A program made the translations under genes and the position numbers. A model generated the notes under the pieces. It ran no database searches. It saw only the letters and a program-made list of their open reading frames with translations, and was not told the DNA's origin. 64,000 nucleotides of DNA from NCBI RefSeq assembly GCF_009496535.1, contig NZ_WIDL01000007.1:1-64000 (forward strand), read 5' to 3'. Numbering within the stretch: position 1 is the stretch's first letter; the number at the start of each line of letters is the position of its first letter. Positions 8,140 to 17,666 of the stretch are shown here, piece after piece. Origin of the DNA: Stenotrophomonas sp. MYb238. Lineage in GTDB: Bacteria; Pseudomonadota; Gammaproteobacteria; Xanthomonadales; Xanthomonadaceae.

Positions 8140-11100
8140 ATGCCGCATCACGCCCCCTACCCCGTTCCGCCGCTGCCCCGTGCGGGCCAGCTCCGCGCCT
8201 GGTGGCGCGCCCCCGCATCGACCAGCGCGCTGGCCTGGCACGTGGCCCGCGCCGCGCAGGCGCATGGCAAACCACTGCTGCTGGTCGCCCGCGACAACCA
8301 CGGCGCGCAGCAGCTGGTCGCGGACCTGCAGACCCTGCTGGGCAGCGAAACCACGCTGCCGGTGCTGCCGTTTCCCGACTGGGAGACCCTGCCCTACGAC
8401 CAGTTCAGCCCGCACCCGGACATCATTTCCCAGCGCCTGGCCGCGCTGCACCGCCTGCCCACGCTGGCGCGCGGCATCGTCGTGGTGCCGGTGCAGACCC
8501 TGCTGCAGCGGCTGGCGCCGCTGAGCCACATCGTCGGCGGCAGCTTCGACCTGCAGGTCGGCCAGCGCCTGGACATGGACGCGGAGAAACGCCGGCTGGA
8601 AAGCGCCGGCTACCGCAACGTGCCGCAGGTGATGGACCCGGGCGATTTCGCCGTGCGCGGCGGCCTGCTCGACGTCTATCCGATGGGCGCCGGCGCGCCG
8701 CTGCGCATCGAACTGCTGGACGAGGACATCGACTCGATCCGCGAATTCGATCCCGAATCGCAGCGCTCGCTGGACAAGGTGAGCGCGGTGAAGATGCTGC
8801 CCGGCCGCGAGGTACCGGTGGACGAGGCCAGCCTGTCGAAGGTGATGGCCACGCTGCGCGAGCGCTTCGACGTCGATACCCGCCGCAGCCCGCTCTACCA
8901 GGACCTGAAGGCCGGCGTGCTGCCGTCGGGCAGCGAGTATTTCCTGCCGCTGTTCTTCGCCAGAACGGCGACGCTGTTCGACTACCTGCCCGAGGGCTTC
9001 CTGACCGTGGTCGCGCCTGGCGTGGGCGAAGCGGCCGACGCGTTCTGGGAGCAGACCCGCGGCCGCTACGAGCAGCGCCGCCACGACATCGAACGGCCGC
9101 TGCTGCCGCCGGAGGAGATCTACCAGTCGCCGGACAGCCTGCGCGAGCAGTTCAACCGGCAGCCGCGCGTGGACGTGTGGCCGGCCGAACATCCGCGCAT
9201 CGCCGAGGCGCAGGCGCTGGGCGACCAGCCGCTGCCGCCGTTGCCGGTGGCGGCCAAGGACGCGCCGGCCGGGCAGGCGCTCAAGTCGTTCCTCGACCAC
9301 TACCCGGGCCGGGTGCTGATCGCCGCCGATTCGCCGGGCCGCCGCGAGGCGCTGCTCGAGGTGCTGCAGGCGGCGGAGCTGCGGCCGCCGGTGGTGCAGA
9401 GCCTGCCGGCCTTCCTGGCCGACGATGCGCCGCGCCTGGCCATCACCGTGGCGCCGCTGGACGACGGCTTCGCCCTGGCCGAACCGCCGCTGGCGGTGCT
9501 CACCGAGCGCCAGCTGTTCCCCGAACGCGCGGGCCAGACGCGCCGCACGCGCCGCGCCGGGCGCGAGCCGGAAGCGATCATCCGCGACCTCGGCGAGCTG
9601 ACCGAGGGCGCGCCCATCGTGCACGAGGACCATGGCGTCGGCCGCTACCGCGGGCTGATCGCGATGGACGTCGGCGGCATGCCCGGCGAGTTCCTCGAAA
9701 TCGAATACGCCAAGGGCGACCGCCTGTACGTGCCGGTCGCGCAGCTGCACCTGATCAGCCGCTACTCCGGCGCCTCGCCGGAAACCGCGCCGCTGCATTC
9801 GCTGGGTGGCGAGCAATGGGCCAAGGCCAAGCGCAAGGCCGCCGAGAAGGTGCGCGACGTCGCCGCCGAGCTGCTGGAGATCCAGGCACGGCGCCAGGCC
9901 CGCGCCGGCCTGGCGCTGGACATCGACCGCGCGATGTACGAGCCGTTCGCCGCCGGCTTCCCGTTCGAGGAAACGCCCGACCAGCTGGCCGCGATCGAGG
10001 CCACGCTGCGCGACCTGCAGTCGTCGCAGCCGATGGACCGCGTGGTCTGCGGCGACGTCGGCTTCGGCAAAACCGAGGTCGCCGTGCGCGCCGCCTTCGC
10101 CGCCGCCAGCGGCGGCAAGCAGGTCGCCGTGCTGGTGCCGACCACGCTGCTGGCCGAGCAGCACTACCGCAATTTCCGCGATCGCTTCGCCGACTATCCG
10201 CTCAAGGTGGAGGTGCTGTCGCGCTTCAAGAGCACCAAGGAGATCAAGGCCGAGCTGGACAAGGTCGCCGAGGGCGGCATCGACGTGATCGTCGGCACCC
10301 ACCGCCTGCTGCAGCCGGACGTGAAGTTCAAGGACCTGGGCCTGGTCATCGTCGACGAGGAGCAGCGCTTCGGCGTGCGCCAGAAGGAAGCGCTCAAGGC
10401 CATGCGTGCCAACGTGCACCTGCTCACGCTCACCGCCACGCCGATCCCGCGCACGCTCAACATGGCCATGGCCGGGCTGCGCGACCTGTCGATCATCGCC
10501 ACCCCGCCGCCGAACCGGCTGGCGGTGCAGACCTTCGTCACCCAGTGGGACAACGCGCAGCTGCGCGAGGCGTTCCAGCGCGAGCTCGCGCGCGGCGGCC
10601 AGCTGTACTTCCTGCACAACGACGTGGAGAGCATGGGCCGCATGCAGCGCGAGCTGTCCGAGCTGGTGCCCGAGGCGCGCATCGGCATGGCCCACGGGCA
10701 GATGCCCGAGCGCGAGCTGGAAAAGGTGATGCTGGATTTCCAGAAGCAGCGCTTCAACGTGCTGCTGGCCAGCACCATCATCGAATCGGGCATCGACATC
10801 CCCAACGCCAACACCATCGTCATCAACCGCGCCGATCGCTTCGGCCTGGCCCAGCTGCACCAGCTGCGTGGCCGCGTCGGCCGCTCGCACCACCGCGCCT
10901 ATGCCTACCTGCTGGTGCCGGACAAGCGTTCGATCACGCCCGACGCGCAGAAGCGGCTGGACGCCATCGCCTCGATGGACGAGCTCGGCGCCGGTTTCAC
11001 CCTGGCCACCCACGACCTGGAAATCCGCGGCGCCGGCGAACTGCTCGGCGAGGACCAGAGCGGGCAGATGGCCGAGGTCGGTTTCAGCCTCTACACCGAA

Positions 11101-11610
11101 CTGCTGGAACGCGCGGTGCGTTCGATCCGTTCCGGCAAGCTGCCCGACCTGGATGCCGGCGAGGAAGCGCGCGGCGCCGAGGTCGAACTGCACGTGCCGG
11201 CGCTGATCCCGGAGGATTACCTGCCCGACGTGCACACCCGCCTGACCCTGTACAAGCGCATCAGCTCCGCGCGCGACGGCGCCGCCCTGCGCGAACTGCA
11301 GGTGGAGATGATCGACCGCTTCGGCCTGTTGCCGGATGCGGCCAAGCACCTGTTCGCCATCGCCGAACTCAAGCTGCAGGCCAACGCACTTGGCATCCGC
11401 AAGTTGGAGCTGGGCGAGAACGGCGGCCGCATCGTGTTCGAGAGCAAGCCGGACATCGACCCGATGGCGGTGATCCAGCTGATCCAGAAGCAGCCCAGGC
11501 TGTACCAGATGGACGGCCCGGACAAGCTGCGCATCAAGCACCCGCTGCCGGAAGGCGCGGACCGCTTCAACGCCGCGCGCGCGCTGCTGACCACCTTGCG
11601 GCCGGCGTGA
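8140..11610 (+). CDS. mfd: Transcription-repair coupling factor Mfd
   Basis: 1156 residues (E. coli 1148). Mfd removes RNA polymerase stalled at DNA damage and recruits UvrA. Order: UvrB-like N-terminal modules (about 1-350), the RNA polymerase-interacting CarD-like domain (about 490-560; HEDHGVGRYRG), the RecG-like SF2 motor (about 600-960) and the C-terminal TRCF domain (about 1010-1110). Walker A GFGKTE has K644, and the motif II DEEQ is at 739-742. QLHQLRGRVGRSHHRAYAYL is helicase motif VI. ATG at 8140 (MPHHAPYPV) was chosen since the in-frame ATG at 8086 lies inside a palindromic repeat. Confidence 0.97.
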   Translation: MPHHAPYPVPPLPRAGQLRAWWRAPASTSALAWHVARAAQAHGKPLLLVARDNHGAQQLVADLQTLLGSETTLPVLPFPDWETLPYDQFSPHPDIISQRLAALHRLPTLARGIVVVPVQTLLQRLAPLSHIVGGSFDLQVGQRLDMDAEKRRLESAGYRNVPQVMDPGDFAVRGGLLDVYPMGAGAPLRIELLDEDIDSIREFDPESQRSLDKVSAVKMLPGREVPVDEASLSKVMATLRERFDVDTRRSPLYQDLKAGVLPSGSEYFLPLFFARTATLFDYLPEGFLTVVAPGVGEAADAFWEQTRGRYEQRRHDIERPLLPPEEIYQSPDSLREQFNRQPRVDVWPAEHPRIAEAQALGDQPLPPLPVAAKDAPAGQALKSFLDHYPGRVLIAADSPGRREALLEVLQAAELRPPVVQSLPAFLADDAPRLAITVAPLDDGFALAEPPLAVLTERQLFPERAGQTRRTRRAGREPEAIIRDLGELTEGAPIVHEDHGVGRYRGLIAMDVGGMPGEFLEIEYAKGDRLYVPVAQLHLISRYSGASPETAPLHSLGGEQWAKAKRKAAEKVRDVAAELLEIQARRQARAGLALDIDRAMYEPFAAGFPFEETPDQLAAIEATLRDLQSSQPMDRVVCGDVGFGKTEVAVRAAFAAASGGKQVAVLVPTTLLAEQHYRNFRDRFADYPLKVEVLSRFKSTKEIKAELDKVAEGGIDVIVGTHRLLQPDVKFKDLGLVIVDEEQRFGVRQKEALKAMRANVHLLTLTATPIPRTLNMAMAGLRDLSIIATPPPNRLAVQTFVTQWDNAQLREAFQRELARGGQLYFLHNDVESMGRMQRELSELVPEARIGMAHGQMPERELEKVMLDFQKQRFNVLLASTIIESGIDIPNANTIVINRADRFGLAQLHQLRGRVGRSHHRAYAYLLVPDKRSITPDAQKRLDAIASMDELGAGFTLATHDLEIRGAGELLGEDQSGQMAEVGFSLYTELLERAVRSIRSGKLPDLDAGEEARGAEVELHVPALIPEDYLPDVHTRLTLYKRISSARDGAALRELQVEMIDRFGLLPDAAKHLFAIAELKLQANALGIRKLELGENGGRIVFESKPDIDPMAVIQLIQKQPRLYQMDGPDKLRIKHPLPEGADRFNAARALLTTLRPA

Positions 11611-11700
11611 GCGGGCGTGAGGTTTGCCAGGAAAGAAGGCGGCGGGGACAATGGCCGTCCTTCTCCCGGCCTGGCCGTCTTTCCCGCGGTGCGGCGCTCC

Positions 11701-12321
11701 ATGTTCTCGATTCCAACGTCCCCGGGCCTGTCCATCCCGCCTGAAAACGAAACCTGCGGCATCGCCGTGCTCGCCGCCGCGCTGGACGAGCGGGACAGCT
11801 ACACCGACCAGCACTGCGACCGTGTTTCGCTGCTTGCCCATGGCCTGGGCGAGCGCTGCGGCCTGTCCGGCACGCAGCTGGAGCAGCTGGCGCTGGCCGC
11901 GCGTTTCCACGATGTCGGCAAGATCGGCATCCGCGACGACGTGCTGCTGCATCCCGGCCGCCTGGACGAACCGCGCATGGAAAAGATGCGCACGCACCCG
12001 GAGCGCGGCGCGCGCCTGTTCGCGGCCACCGGCCGCGACGATGCCGCCGCCGTGGCGCGGCTGATCCTGCATCACCACGAAGCCTGGGACGGCAGCGGCT
12101 ATCCGCATGGCCTGCAGGGCGAGGACATCCCGCTGGGCGCGCGCATCCTGGCCATCGCCGACGGCTACGACGCGCTGACCTCGCACCGTCCCTACCGCGG
12201 CCCGCTGGAGGCGGACGATGCGCTGGCCATCCTCAACCGCGAGAAGAACCGGCTGGTCGATGCGCGCCTGTTCGGCGAGTTCCGCGGCCTGCTGCGCGGG
12301 CGCGCCCTGCCCGTCGCCTGA
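11701..12321 (+). CDS. Small stand-alone HD-GYP phosphodiesterase domain protein
   Basis: 206 residues if translated from ATG 11701 (MFSIPTSPG). It is almost only an HD-GYP domain: HD at H70-D71 in RFHDVGKIGI and the diagnostic HHxxxDGxGYP set at 125-135 (HHEAWDGSGYP). These are metal and c-di-GMP ligands, so c-di-GMP hydrolysis is likely. There is no receiver or membrane domain, and the C-terminal part is short for the family. An in-frame ATG at 11617 would add 28 residues unlike the family. No good ribosome site is visible for either start. It follows mfd by 90 bp and is convergent with cls. Confidence 0.82.
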   Translation: MFSIPTSPGLSIPPENETCGIAVLAAALDERDSYTDQHCDRVSLLAHGLGERCGLSGTQLEQLALAARFHDVGKIGIRDDVLLHPGRLDEPRMEKMRTHPERGARLFAATGRDDAAAVARLILHHHEAWDGSGYPHGLQGEDIPLGARILAIADGYDALTSHRPYRGPLEADDALAILNREKNRLVDARLFGEFRGLLRGRALPVA

Positions 12322-12333
12322 CCGACGGCGCGC

Positions 12334-13833
12334 TCACAGCACCGGCGACATCATCGCCACCGCGTTCTGCACCAGCCGCGTGGCGAACGACCAGCCCCCG
12401 ACCTGTTCCGGTGTCACCCGCGCCGACACGGACAGGTATTTCTCCTGGCGCCGGCGGAGGGCGGCGGTGACGCCCGCGTCGGCGACCAGCAGGCTGTTCT
12501 CGAAGTTGAGCTCCAGGCTGCGCCGGTCGATGTTGGCCGAGCCCACCAGGCTGATCTGGCCATCGATGGTCATCGACTTGGCGTGCAGCAGGCCCAGCGG
12601 GTACTCGTGGACCTCGACGCCGCATTGCAGCAGGTCGGCATAGGTGCTGCGGCTGGCCTGGCCCACCAGCCACGAGTCGTTGCGGCGCGGCAGGACCAGC
12701 GCCGTGCGCACGCCGCGCCGCGGCGCCGCGCAGATCGCGCGCAGGATCGATTCGTCCGGCACGAAGTACGGCGTGGTGATCACCAGCTCGCGCCGCGCGG
12801 CGTAGATGCAGGCCACGAACATGTCGGCCATGGCGTTGTGCCGCGCGATCGGGCCGGTCTCGAACGCGGCGGCGACGCATCCGCCGTCGTGCCATGCCGG
12901 CGCGGCCGCGGCGGCGTAGCCGTCCAGCCCGGTCTCGCCGGTCTCCGGGATCCAGCCGCTGAGGAACAGGAACTGGATCTGCGCCACCACCGGCCCCTCG
13001 CAGCGCAGCAGCAGGTCGATCCACGGCGCGTAGGCGGACTTCACCCGGAACTCCGGATCGGCGCAGTTCTGGCTGCCGCTGTAGGCGATGCGGTTGTCGA
13101 TCACCGCGATCTTGCGGTGGTCGCGCAGATCCATGCGGCTGAACGCCATGTGCTGCAGGCGGTTGATGTCGTCCAGCGTCTTCAGCCGCTTCACCCCGGC
13201 CTGGCCCAGCTGCTTCCAGCGCGACCCTTCGATGAAGGCGCGCGAGCCCAGCGCATCGACCATCACCCGGCACGCCACGCCGCGCCTCGCGGCGGCGGCC
13301 AGCGCGTCGGCCACGCGCCCGCCTGCGCCGTCGTCCAGCCAGATGTAGAAGGCGATGTGCACGCTCTCGCGGGCCTGCTCGATGTCGGCCACCAGCGCGT
13401 CCAGCGCGCGGCGGCAGTCGGCTTCCGGCGCGTCGGCGGGGCTGTCGGCGTCGCCCAGCAGCGTCACGCGGTTCCCGCCCACCGCCGGCAGGCCGTTGAT
13501 GGTGCGCGCCAGTTCCAGCAGCGGCACCGCGCTGTCCGCCACCGCGACGGGGGCGGCCGGCGCCATCGCGGCCGCCGCCGCTCCCATCCGCCGCAGCGCC
13601 TGCTCCACGCGGCGGAAACGCGCGCGGCCGATGCTGGTTTCGCCCAGCAGCAGGTAGGCGACCATGCCCACCACCGGCGCGAGCATCACCACCGCCACCC
13701 ACGCCGCGCGCGAGGCCGGCGTGCGGTTGGCGCGGGTCAGCGCGCGCGCGGCGACCAGCAGGTGCGCGACGAACGCGACGGCGGTGATTCCCCACTGCAG
13801 CGGAGCATGCGCCCCGCCCACTTCCGGCCCCAT
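12334..13833 (-). CDS. cls: Cardiolipin synthase (phospholipase D superfamily)
   Basis: 499-residue membrane enzyme that condenses phosphatidylglycerol to cardiolipin. Two N-terminal membrane helices (about 13-30 and 43-63) precede two PLD domains. The first HKD motif is H239-R-K241-x4-D246 (DHRKIAVIDNRIAYSGSQN), the second H417-A-K419-x4-D424 (HAKSMTIDGQISLVGSANID). Both are complete. ATG at 13833 was chosen because GGGAGG lies four bases upstream and translation begins just before the first helix. Longer in-frame starts lack family similarity. It converges with the HD-GYP gene, 12 bp apart. Confidence 0.93.
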   Translation of the reverse strand: MGPEVGGAHAPLQWGITAVAFVAHLLVAARALTRANRTPASRAAWVAVVMLAPVVGMVAYLLLGETSIGRARFRRVEQALRRMGAAAAAMAPAAPVAVADSAVPLLELARTINGLPAVGGNRVTLLGDADSPADAPEADCRRALDALVADIEQARESVHIAFYIWLDDGAGGRVADALAAAARRGVACRVMVDALGSRAFIEGSRWKQLGQAGVKRLKTLDDINRLQHMAFSRMDLRDHRKIAVIDNRIAYSGSQNCADPEFRVKSAYAPWIDLLLRCEGPVVAQIQFLFLSGWIPETGETGLDGYAAAAAPAWHDGGCVAAAFETGPIARHNAMADMFVACIYAARRELVITTPYFVPDESILRAICAAPRRGVRTALVLPRRNDSWLVGQASRSTYADLLQCGVEVHEYPLGLLHAKSMTIDGQISLVGSANIDRRSLELNFENSLLVADAGVTAALRRRQEKYLSVSARVTPEQVGGWSFATRLVQNAVAMMSPVL

Positions 13834-14051
13834 GCGGCCTCCCGGTGATCGACGATCCGCCGTCCCGCGGCGTGGCGGATCAATAGCACGGCCGCCCGTT
13901 TCCGGCATCCCCGGCGAACGAACGCATCCTGCCCGGCGCCCCATTGGCGTGTTCCCGCCGCACAATGGGGGAACATCAATGGAACGTGCCGTCAGGAGCT
14001 GATGGCCGCATCCGGCCCCGCCACCAGGCTGTCGGACCTTGAGGGAGAACC

Positions 14052-14504
14052 ATGAAGACCAGAATTTTCCTGTCCGTGTCCCTGTCGCTGTTGCCGCTCG
14101 CGGCCTGCGCGGGTGACGGCGCGACCGCGGTGCCGGATCGTTTTCTCGGGCACTGGGCAGGGAGCCCGGAATCCTGCGCGTCGGAAGCGGACGATCTGAT
14201 CCTGCGCATCGCTCCGCGCCACATCACGCACTGGGAGAGCGAGGGCCCGATCAAGGCCGTCGTGGTGCGCGGGCATTCGGAGATGGCACTGATCTGCGAG
14301 CTGTCGGGCGAGGGCGAGACCTGGCTTTCCACCGTGAAGTTCACGCTTTCGCCAGACGGGCGCCGGCTCATCGACAACACGACCGTGCCGGGACGGGAAC
14401 TGGTACGTTACAGATGCGCGGACACGGCCGGCACACGGCCCGGCAACGCATCCGTGCCGGCGCCGCTTCGCGGCGCGCTCCAATCCAGGTCCCGGAGCCC
14501 ATGA
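14052..14504 (+). CDS. Small predicted lipoprotein, function unknown
   Basis: 150 residues. The N-terminus is a clear lipoprotein signal (lipobox LAAC, Cys19). The mature part is acidic and contains the sequence RFLGHWAGSPESCASEADDLILRI, resembling small secreted proteins that describe a protein of interest filling; I recognise no family with certainty. GAGGGAGAACC precedes the ATG, a strong ribosome site. Its stop overlaps the start of the next gene (ATGA), so the two are probably translationally coupled. The 218 bp upstream, towards the divergent cls, hold nothing recognisable. Confidence 0.7.
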   Translation: MKTRIFLSVSLSLLPLAACAGDGATAVPDRFLGHWAGSPESCASEADDLILRIAPRHITHWESEGPIKAVVVRGHSEMALICELSGEGETWLSTVKFTLSPDGRRLIDNTTVPGRELVRYRCADTAGTRPGNASVPAPLRGALQSRSRSP

Positions 14505-14860
14505 AAAGCAAGCCACCGCTGCCCCTGGTCATCATCGCGATCGTCTATCTGGCCTATCTGGCAGGGCTGCTGGCAACCGGTTTCACCGCTGTCGTCGCAG
14601 GGCGTTTCGCCCTCTCTGCCCTCCTGTTCTTCTTCCTGTTCCGCGGCAGCAGGACGGCGGGAAACATCCTGGCCGTGCTGAGCGCCATGAGCGCCATCGT
14701 TCTGCTGGTTGCCGCTGTTGCCACCTTCCCGACGGCCGCCCTTGGCGCTGTTCTTTTCACGATCATCGCGGGGCTGCTGGCGGCGTTCGCCGCGTACCTG
14801 GTCTTCAGTCCGGCGGTTCGCGCCTTCCAGGACAAGGCAGGCCGGACACCCGCCCCCTGA
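14501..14860 (+). CDS. Small integral membrane protein, function unknown
   Basis: 119 residues, nearly all hydrophobic, with three or four membrane helices (about 8-30, 33-50, 53-75, 80-105) and a short charged tail. ATG 14501 overlaps the previous stop codon as ATGA, which decides this start over longer in-frame ones. It probably forms an operon with the lipoprotein gene before it and perhaps the DUF2834 gene after it. I do not recognise a family. Confidence 0.65.
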   Translation: MKSKPPLPLVIIAIVYLAYLAGLLATGFTAVVAGRFALSALLFFFLFRGSRTAGNILAVLSAMSAIVLLVAAVATFPTAALGAVLFTIIAGLLAAFAAYLVFSPAVRAFQDKAGRTPAP

Positions 14861-14925
14861 GCGCCATCCCTTCACGCTGGACCGGCTCCATCGTCCGGCG
14901 CCAGCAGTTCCAGAGCGGAGACAAC

Positions 14926-15255
14926 GTGCGAATCATCTACCTCCTTCTCTGCATCGCCGGTACGGCCCTGCCCCTCTGGCAGTTCGTTCCGTGGCTTTGC
15001 GCGCACGGCCTCGACGTGCCGCGCCTGGTGCAGCAGGCCACATCCGGCCACATCGCCGCATTCGCGTGGTCGGACGTGCTGGTTTCAGGCATCGTCGTCG
15101 CGGCATTCGTAATCGCCGAAGGACGCAAGCTGGCGATGCCGCGGCTGTGGCTGCCACTTTCGTGCCTCGTGGTGGGCCCCTCACTGGCGCTGCCTTTTTT
15201 CCTGCTTCTCCGGGAGCGGCATCTCGCAGCGGCGGGGCTTCGCGCATCGGCGTGA
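14926..15255 (+). CDS. DUF2834-family small membrane protein
   Basis: 109 residues with three membrane helices. The pattern MRIIYLLLCIAGTALPLWQF near the start, the WSDVLVSGIVV block and RLWLPLSCLVVGPSLALPFFLLLRER match the uncharacterised DUF2834 family. GTG start at 14926. Upstream, CAGAGCGGAGACAAC provides a weak GGAG. It follows the previous small membrane gene by 65 bp on the same strand. Function is unknown. Confidence 0.75.
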   Translation: MRIIYLLLCIAGTALPLWQFVPWLCAHGLDVPRLVQQATSGHIAAFAWSDVLVSGIVVAAFVIAEGRKLAMPRLWLPLSCLVVGPSLALPFFLLLRERHLAAAGLRASA

Positions 15256-15389
15256 TGCGCCGACGGCACGCGCCAGCGCCTGAGTGGAGGCTGCCGGAAA
15301 CCATCGGCCGATCCACCGGCCCGTCGGTCGGACACCCGTGATCCCGTTGGCTGGACCGGTACGCGCGCGCCGCACAGTGGCGGAAACGA

Positions 15390-15413
15390 AAAGCCCGGCA
15401 TCGGCCGGGCTTT
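15390..15413. terminator. Bidirectional rho-independent terminator
   Basis: AAAGCCCGGC, loop ATCG, GCCGGGCTTT: a 10-bp perfect stem between the DUF2834 gene (plus) and the M13 peptidase gene (minus). It can end both transcripts. Confidence 0.85.
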
Positions 15414-15443
15414 CCGCTTGTCGCCGGCCGTGGTGCCAGCCCG

Positions 15444-17537
15444 TTACCAGATGACCACGCGCTTGTCGTCGCCGCGCACCATCGCATCGCCCGCCTTGCA
15501 CTGGAACGCCGCGGCGAAGGACGGCATGTTCGACGGCGCGCCGTTGGCGCGGAAGTTGGCCGGCGCATGCGGATCGGTGTTCAGGCGCACGCGCAGTTCG
15601 CCCTCGGTGAAGTTGCGGCGCCACACCGTGGCCCAGTTCATGAAGAAGCGCTGGTCCTCGCTGTAACCGTCGACGGCCACGTTCTTCGAGGGATCTTCCT
15701 TGAGCGCCATCTGCAGCGCGTCATAGGCCACGGTCAGGCCGCCGAGGTCGCCGATGTTCTCGCCCAGGGTCAGCTTGCCCTTCACGTTCACGCCCGGCAG
15801 CGCCTCGTAGCCGTCGAACTGCGCGACCAGCTGGTCGGTGCGGCCGGTGAACGCGCTGCGGTCGGCGTCGGTCCACCAGTTGTCGAAGTTGCCGTTGGCG
15901 GCGAACTGGCTGCCCGAATCGTCGTAGCCGTGCATCATCTCGTGGCCGATCACCGCGCCGATGCCGCCGTAGTTCAGCGCCGGGTCGGCCTTGGCGTCGA
16001 AGAACGGCGGCTGCAGGATCGCGGCCGGGAACACGATCTCGTTCTTGGTGGCGTTGTAGTAGGCGTTGACCGTCTGCGGGGTCATGCCCCACTCGGTGCG
16101 GTCCACCGGCTTGCCGATCTTGTCGAGCATGTAGCGATAGTTGAACGCGCGCGCGGCCTGCATGTTGCCCAGGTAGCTGTCGCCGCTGGTGGCCAGGCCC
16201 GACCAGTCGCGCCACTTGTCCGGGTAGCCGATCTTCGGGGTGAAGCTGGCCCACTTCTCCAGCGCCTTCTTCCTGGTCTCCTCGCCCATCCACGGCAGGT
16301 TCTCAAGGCGCGCCTTCAGTGCGACCGACAGGTTCTCCACCAGGTGCTGCATGGCCACCTTGGATTCGGCCGGGAACACCGCGTCCACGTACAGCTGGCC
16401 CAGCGCCTCGCCCATCGCGCCGTTCACCGATTCGAGCACGCGCTTCCAGCGCGGCTGCATTTCCTGCTGGCCGCGCAGGGTCTTGCTGAAGAAGTCGAAG
16501 TTGGCCTGCTCGAAGGCCTTGCTCAGGTACGGCGCGGCGTTGTCCACGGTGTGGAAGCGCAGGTAGGCCTGCCAGGTCGCGGCCGGCACGTCGGCGAGCA
16601 TCTTGTCCACTTCGCCGAAGAAGCCCGGCTGCGCCAGCGAGAACCTGTCCTTGGCCGGCACCTTCAGCGTGTCGAACAGCGCGGTCCAGCTGAAGTTCGG
16701 GGTCTGCTTGTCGGCGTCGGCGGCGCTGACCGGGTTGTAGCGCTTGGCCGGGTCGCGCAGTTCGATGCGCGACAGCGAAGCCTTGGCCAGGCGCGTCTCG
16801 AATTCCATCACCGCCCTGGCCTGCTCCTTGGCCTGGGCGGCATCGACGCCGGACAGGGTCAACAGCTGCTCGATGTAGGCCACGTAGGCCTCGCGGACCT
16901 TGGCCTGCGATTCGTCGAAGTAATAGCCCTTCTCCGGCAGGCCCAGGCCGCCCTGGCCGACGTAGGCGATGACGTTGGCCGAATCCTTGAAGTCCGGGCT
17001 GGCATACAGCGAGAACAGGAAACCCTGGCCCTGCGCATAGGCCTGGCGCAGGTAGGCGGCGATGGCGGCGCCGTTCTGCAACGCGGCGATCCTGTCCAGT
17101 TCGGGCTGCAGCGGCGCAATGCCGGCGGCCTCGATGGCGGCCTCGTCCGAACCGGTCTTCCAGATGTCGCCGATCTGCGCCTGCACCGTGCCGGCCTTGG
17201 CGTCGGCCGCGGCGGCCTGCTCGACCAGCGCGTGCTGCACTTCCAGCGAGCGCTCGCGCAGGATCTCGAAGCTGCCCCAGGTCACCTGGTCGCCCGGCAC
17301 CGGGTTGGCCTTGAGCCACTTGCCGTTGACGAAGCCGTTGAGGTCGGTACAGGCGGATACGGCCGGGTCCACGTCGGCGGCGTTGAAGGCCACCGACGGC
17401 GTGGTGATCCTGGACAGGTCGAAGGCCGGCTTGGCGGCCTCGGCCTGCGCGGCCGGGGCTTCGGTCTTGCCGCAGGCGGCCAGCGAGGCGGCGATGGCGA
17501 CGGTCAGGGACAGCGGGACGAGCTTGGAAAGGGTCAT
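15444..17537 (-). CDS. pepO: M13-family zinc metallopeptidase (PepO/neprilysin-like), lipoprotein
   Basis: 697 residues, the usual size for M13 enzymes, which cut oligopeptides outside the cytoplasm. The signal peptide ends in a lipobox (SLAAC), so it is probably lipid-anchored in the envelope. The zinc site is HEMMH at 532-536 (H532, E533, H536), with the third ligand in ENIGDLGG (E593). VNAYYNA, the substrate-binding NAYY motif, and the C-terminal VVIW ending are conserved. GGAG lies seven bases before ATG 17537. Codon use is like the neighbours. It stands alone, with its own terminator downstream. Confidence 0.93.
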   Translation of the reverse strand: MTLSKLVPLSLTVAIAASLAACGKTEAPAAQAEAAKPAFDLSRITTPSVAFNAADVDPAVSACTDLNGFVNGKWLKANPVPGDQVTWGSFEILRERSLEVQHALVEQAAAADAKAGTVQAQIGDIWKTGSDEAAIEAAGIAPLQPELDRIAALQNGAAIAAYLRQAYAQGQGFLFSLYASPDFKDSANVIAYVGQGGLGLPEKGYYFDESQAKVREAYVAYIEQLLTLSGVDAAQAKEQARAVMEFETRLAKASLSRIELRDPAKRYNPVSAADADKQTPNFSWTALFDTLKVPAKDRFSLAQPGFFGEVDKMLADVPAATWQAYLRFHTVDNAAPYLSKAFEQANFDFFSKTLRGQQEMQPRWKRVLESVNGAMGEALGQLYVDAVFPAESKVAMQHLVENLSVALKARLENLPWMGEETRKKALEKWASFTPKIGYPDKWRDWSGLATSGDSYLGNMQAARAFNYRYMLDKIGKPVDRTEWGMTPQTVNAYYNATKNEIVFPAAILQPPFFDAKADPALNYGGIGAVIGHEMMHGYDDSGSQFAANGNFDNWWTDADRSAFTGRTDQLVAQFDGYEALPGVNVKGKLTLGENIGDLGGLTVAYDALQMALKEDPSKNVAVDGYSEDQRFFMNWATVWRRNFTEGELRVRLNTDPHAPANFRANGAPSNMPSFAAAFQCKAGDAMVRGDDKRVVIW

Positions 17538-17666
17538 GCGGAATCTCCGGCCTTGCAGGGAACACCGCGCAGGCGCGCGGCCAATCCCCGAGCGTAGGCG
17601 ATGCCGCACCGTGCCGGATAGGCCGAAGGTCATGCGCCGGCATGCGCCGGCGCACGGCCCGCTGGG

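Noticed and set aside
7933-12186. A very long open frame on the minus strand opposite mfd
   Set aside because: It is the antisense of mfd. Its translation is low-complexity (runs of R, Q, H, A, G) caused by GC-rich codons, and it has no family pattern.
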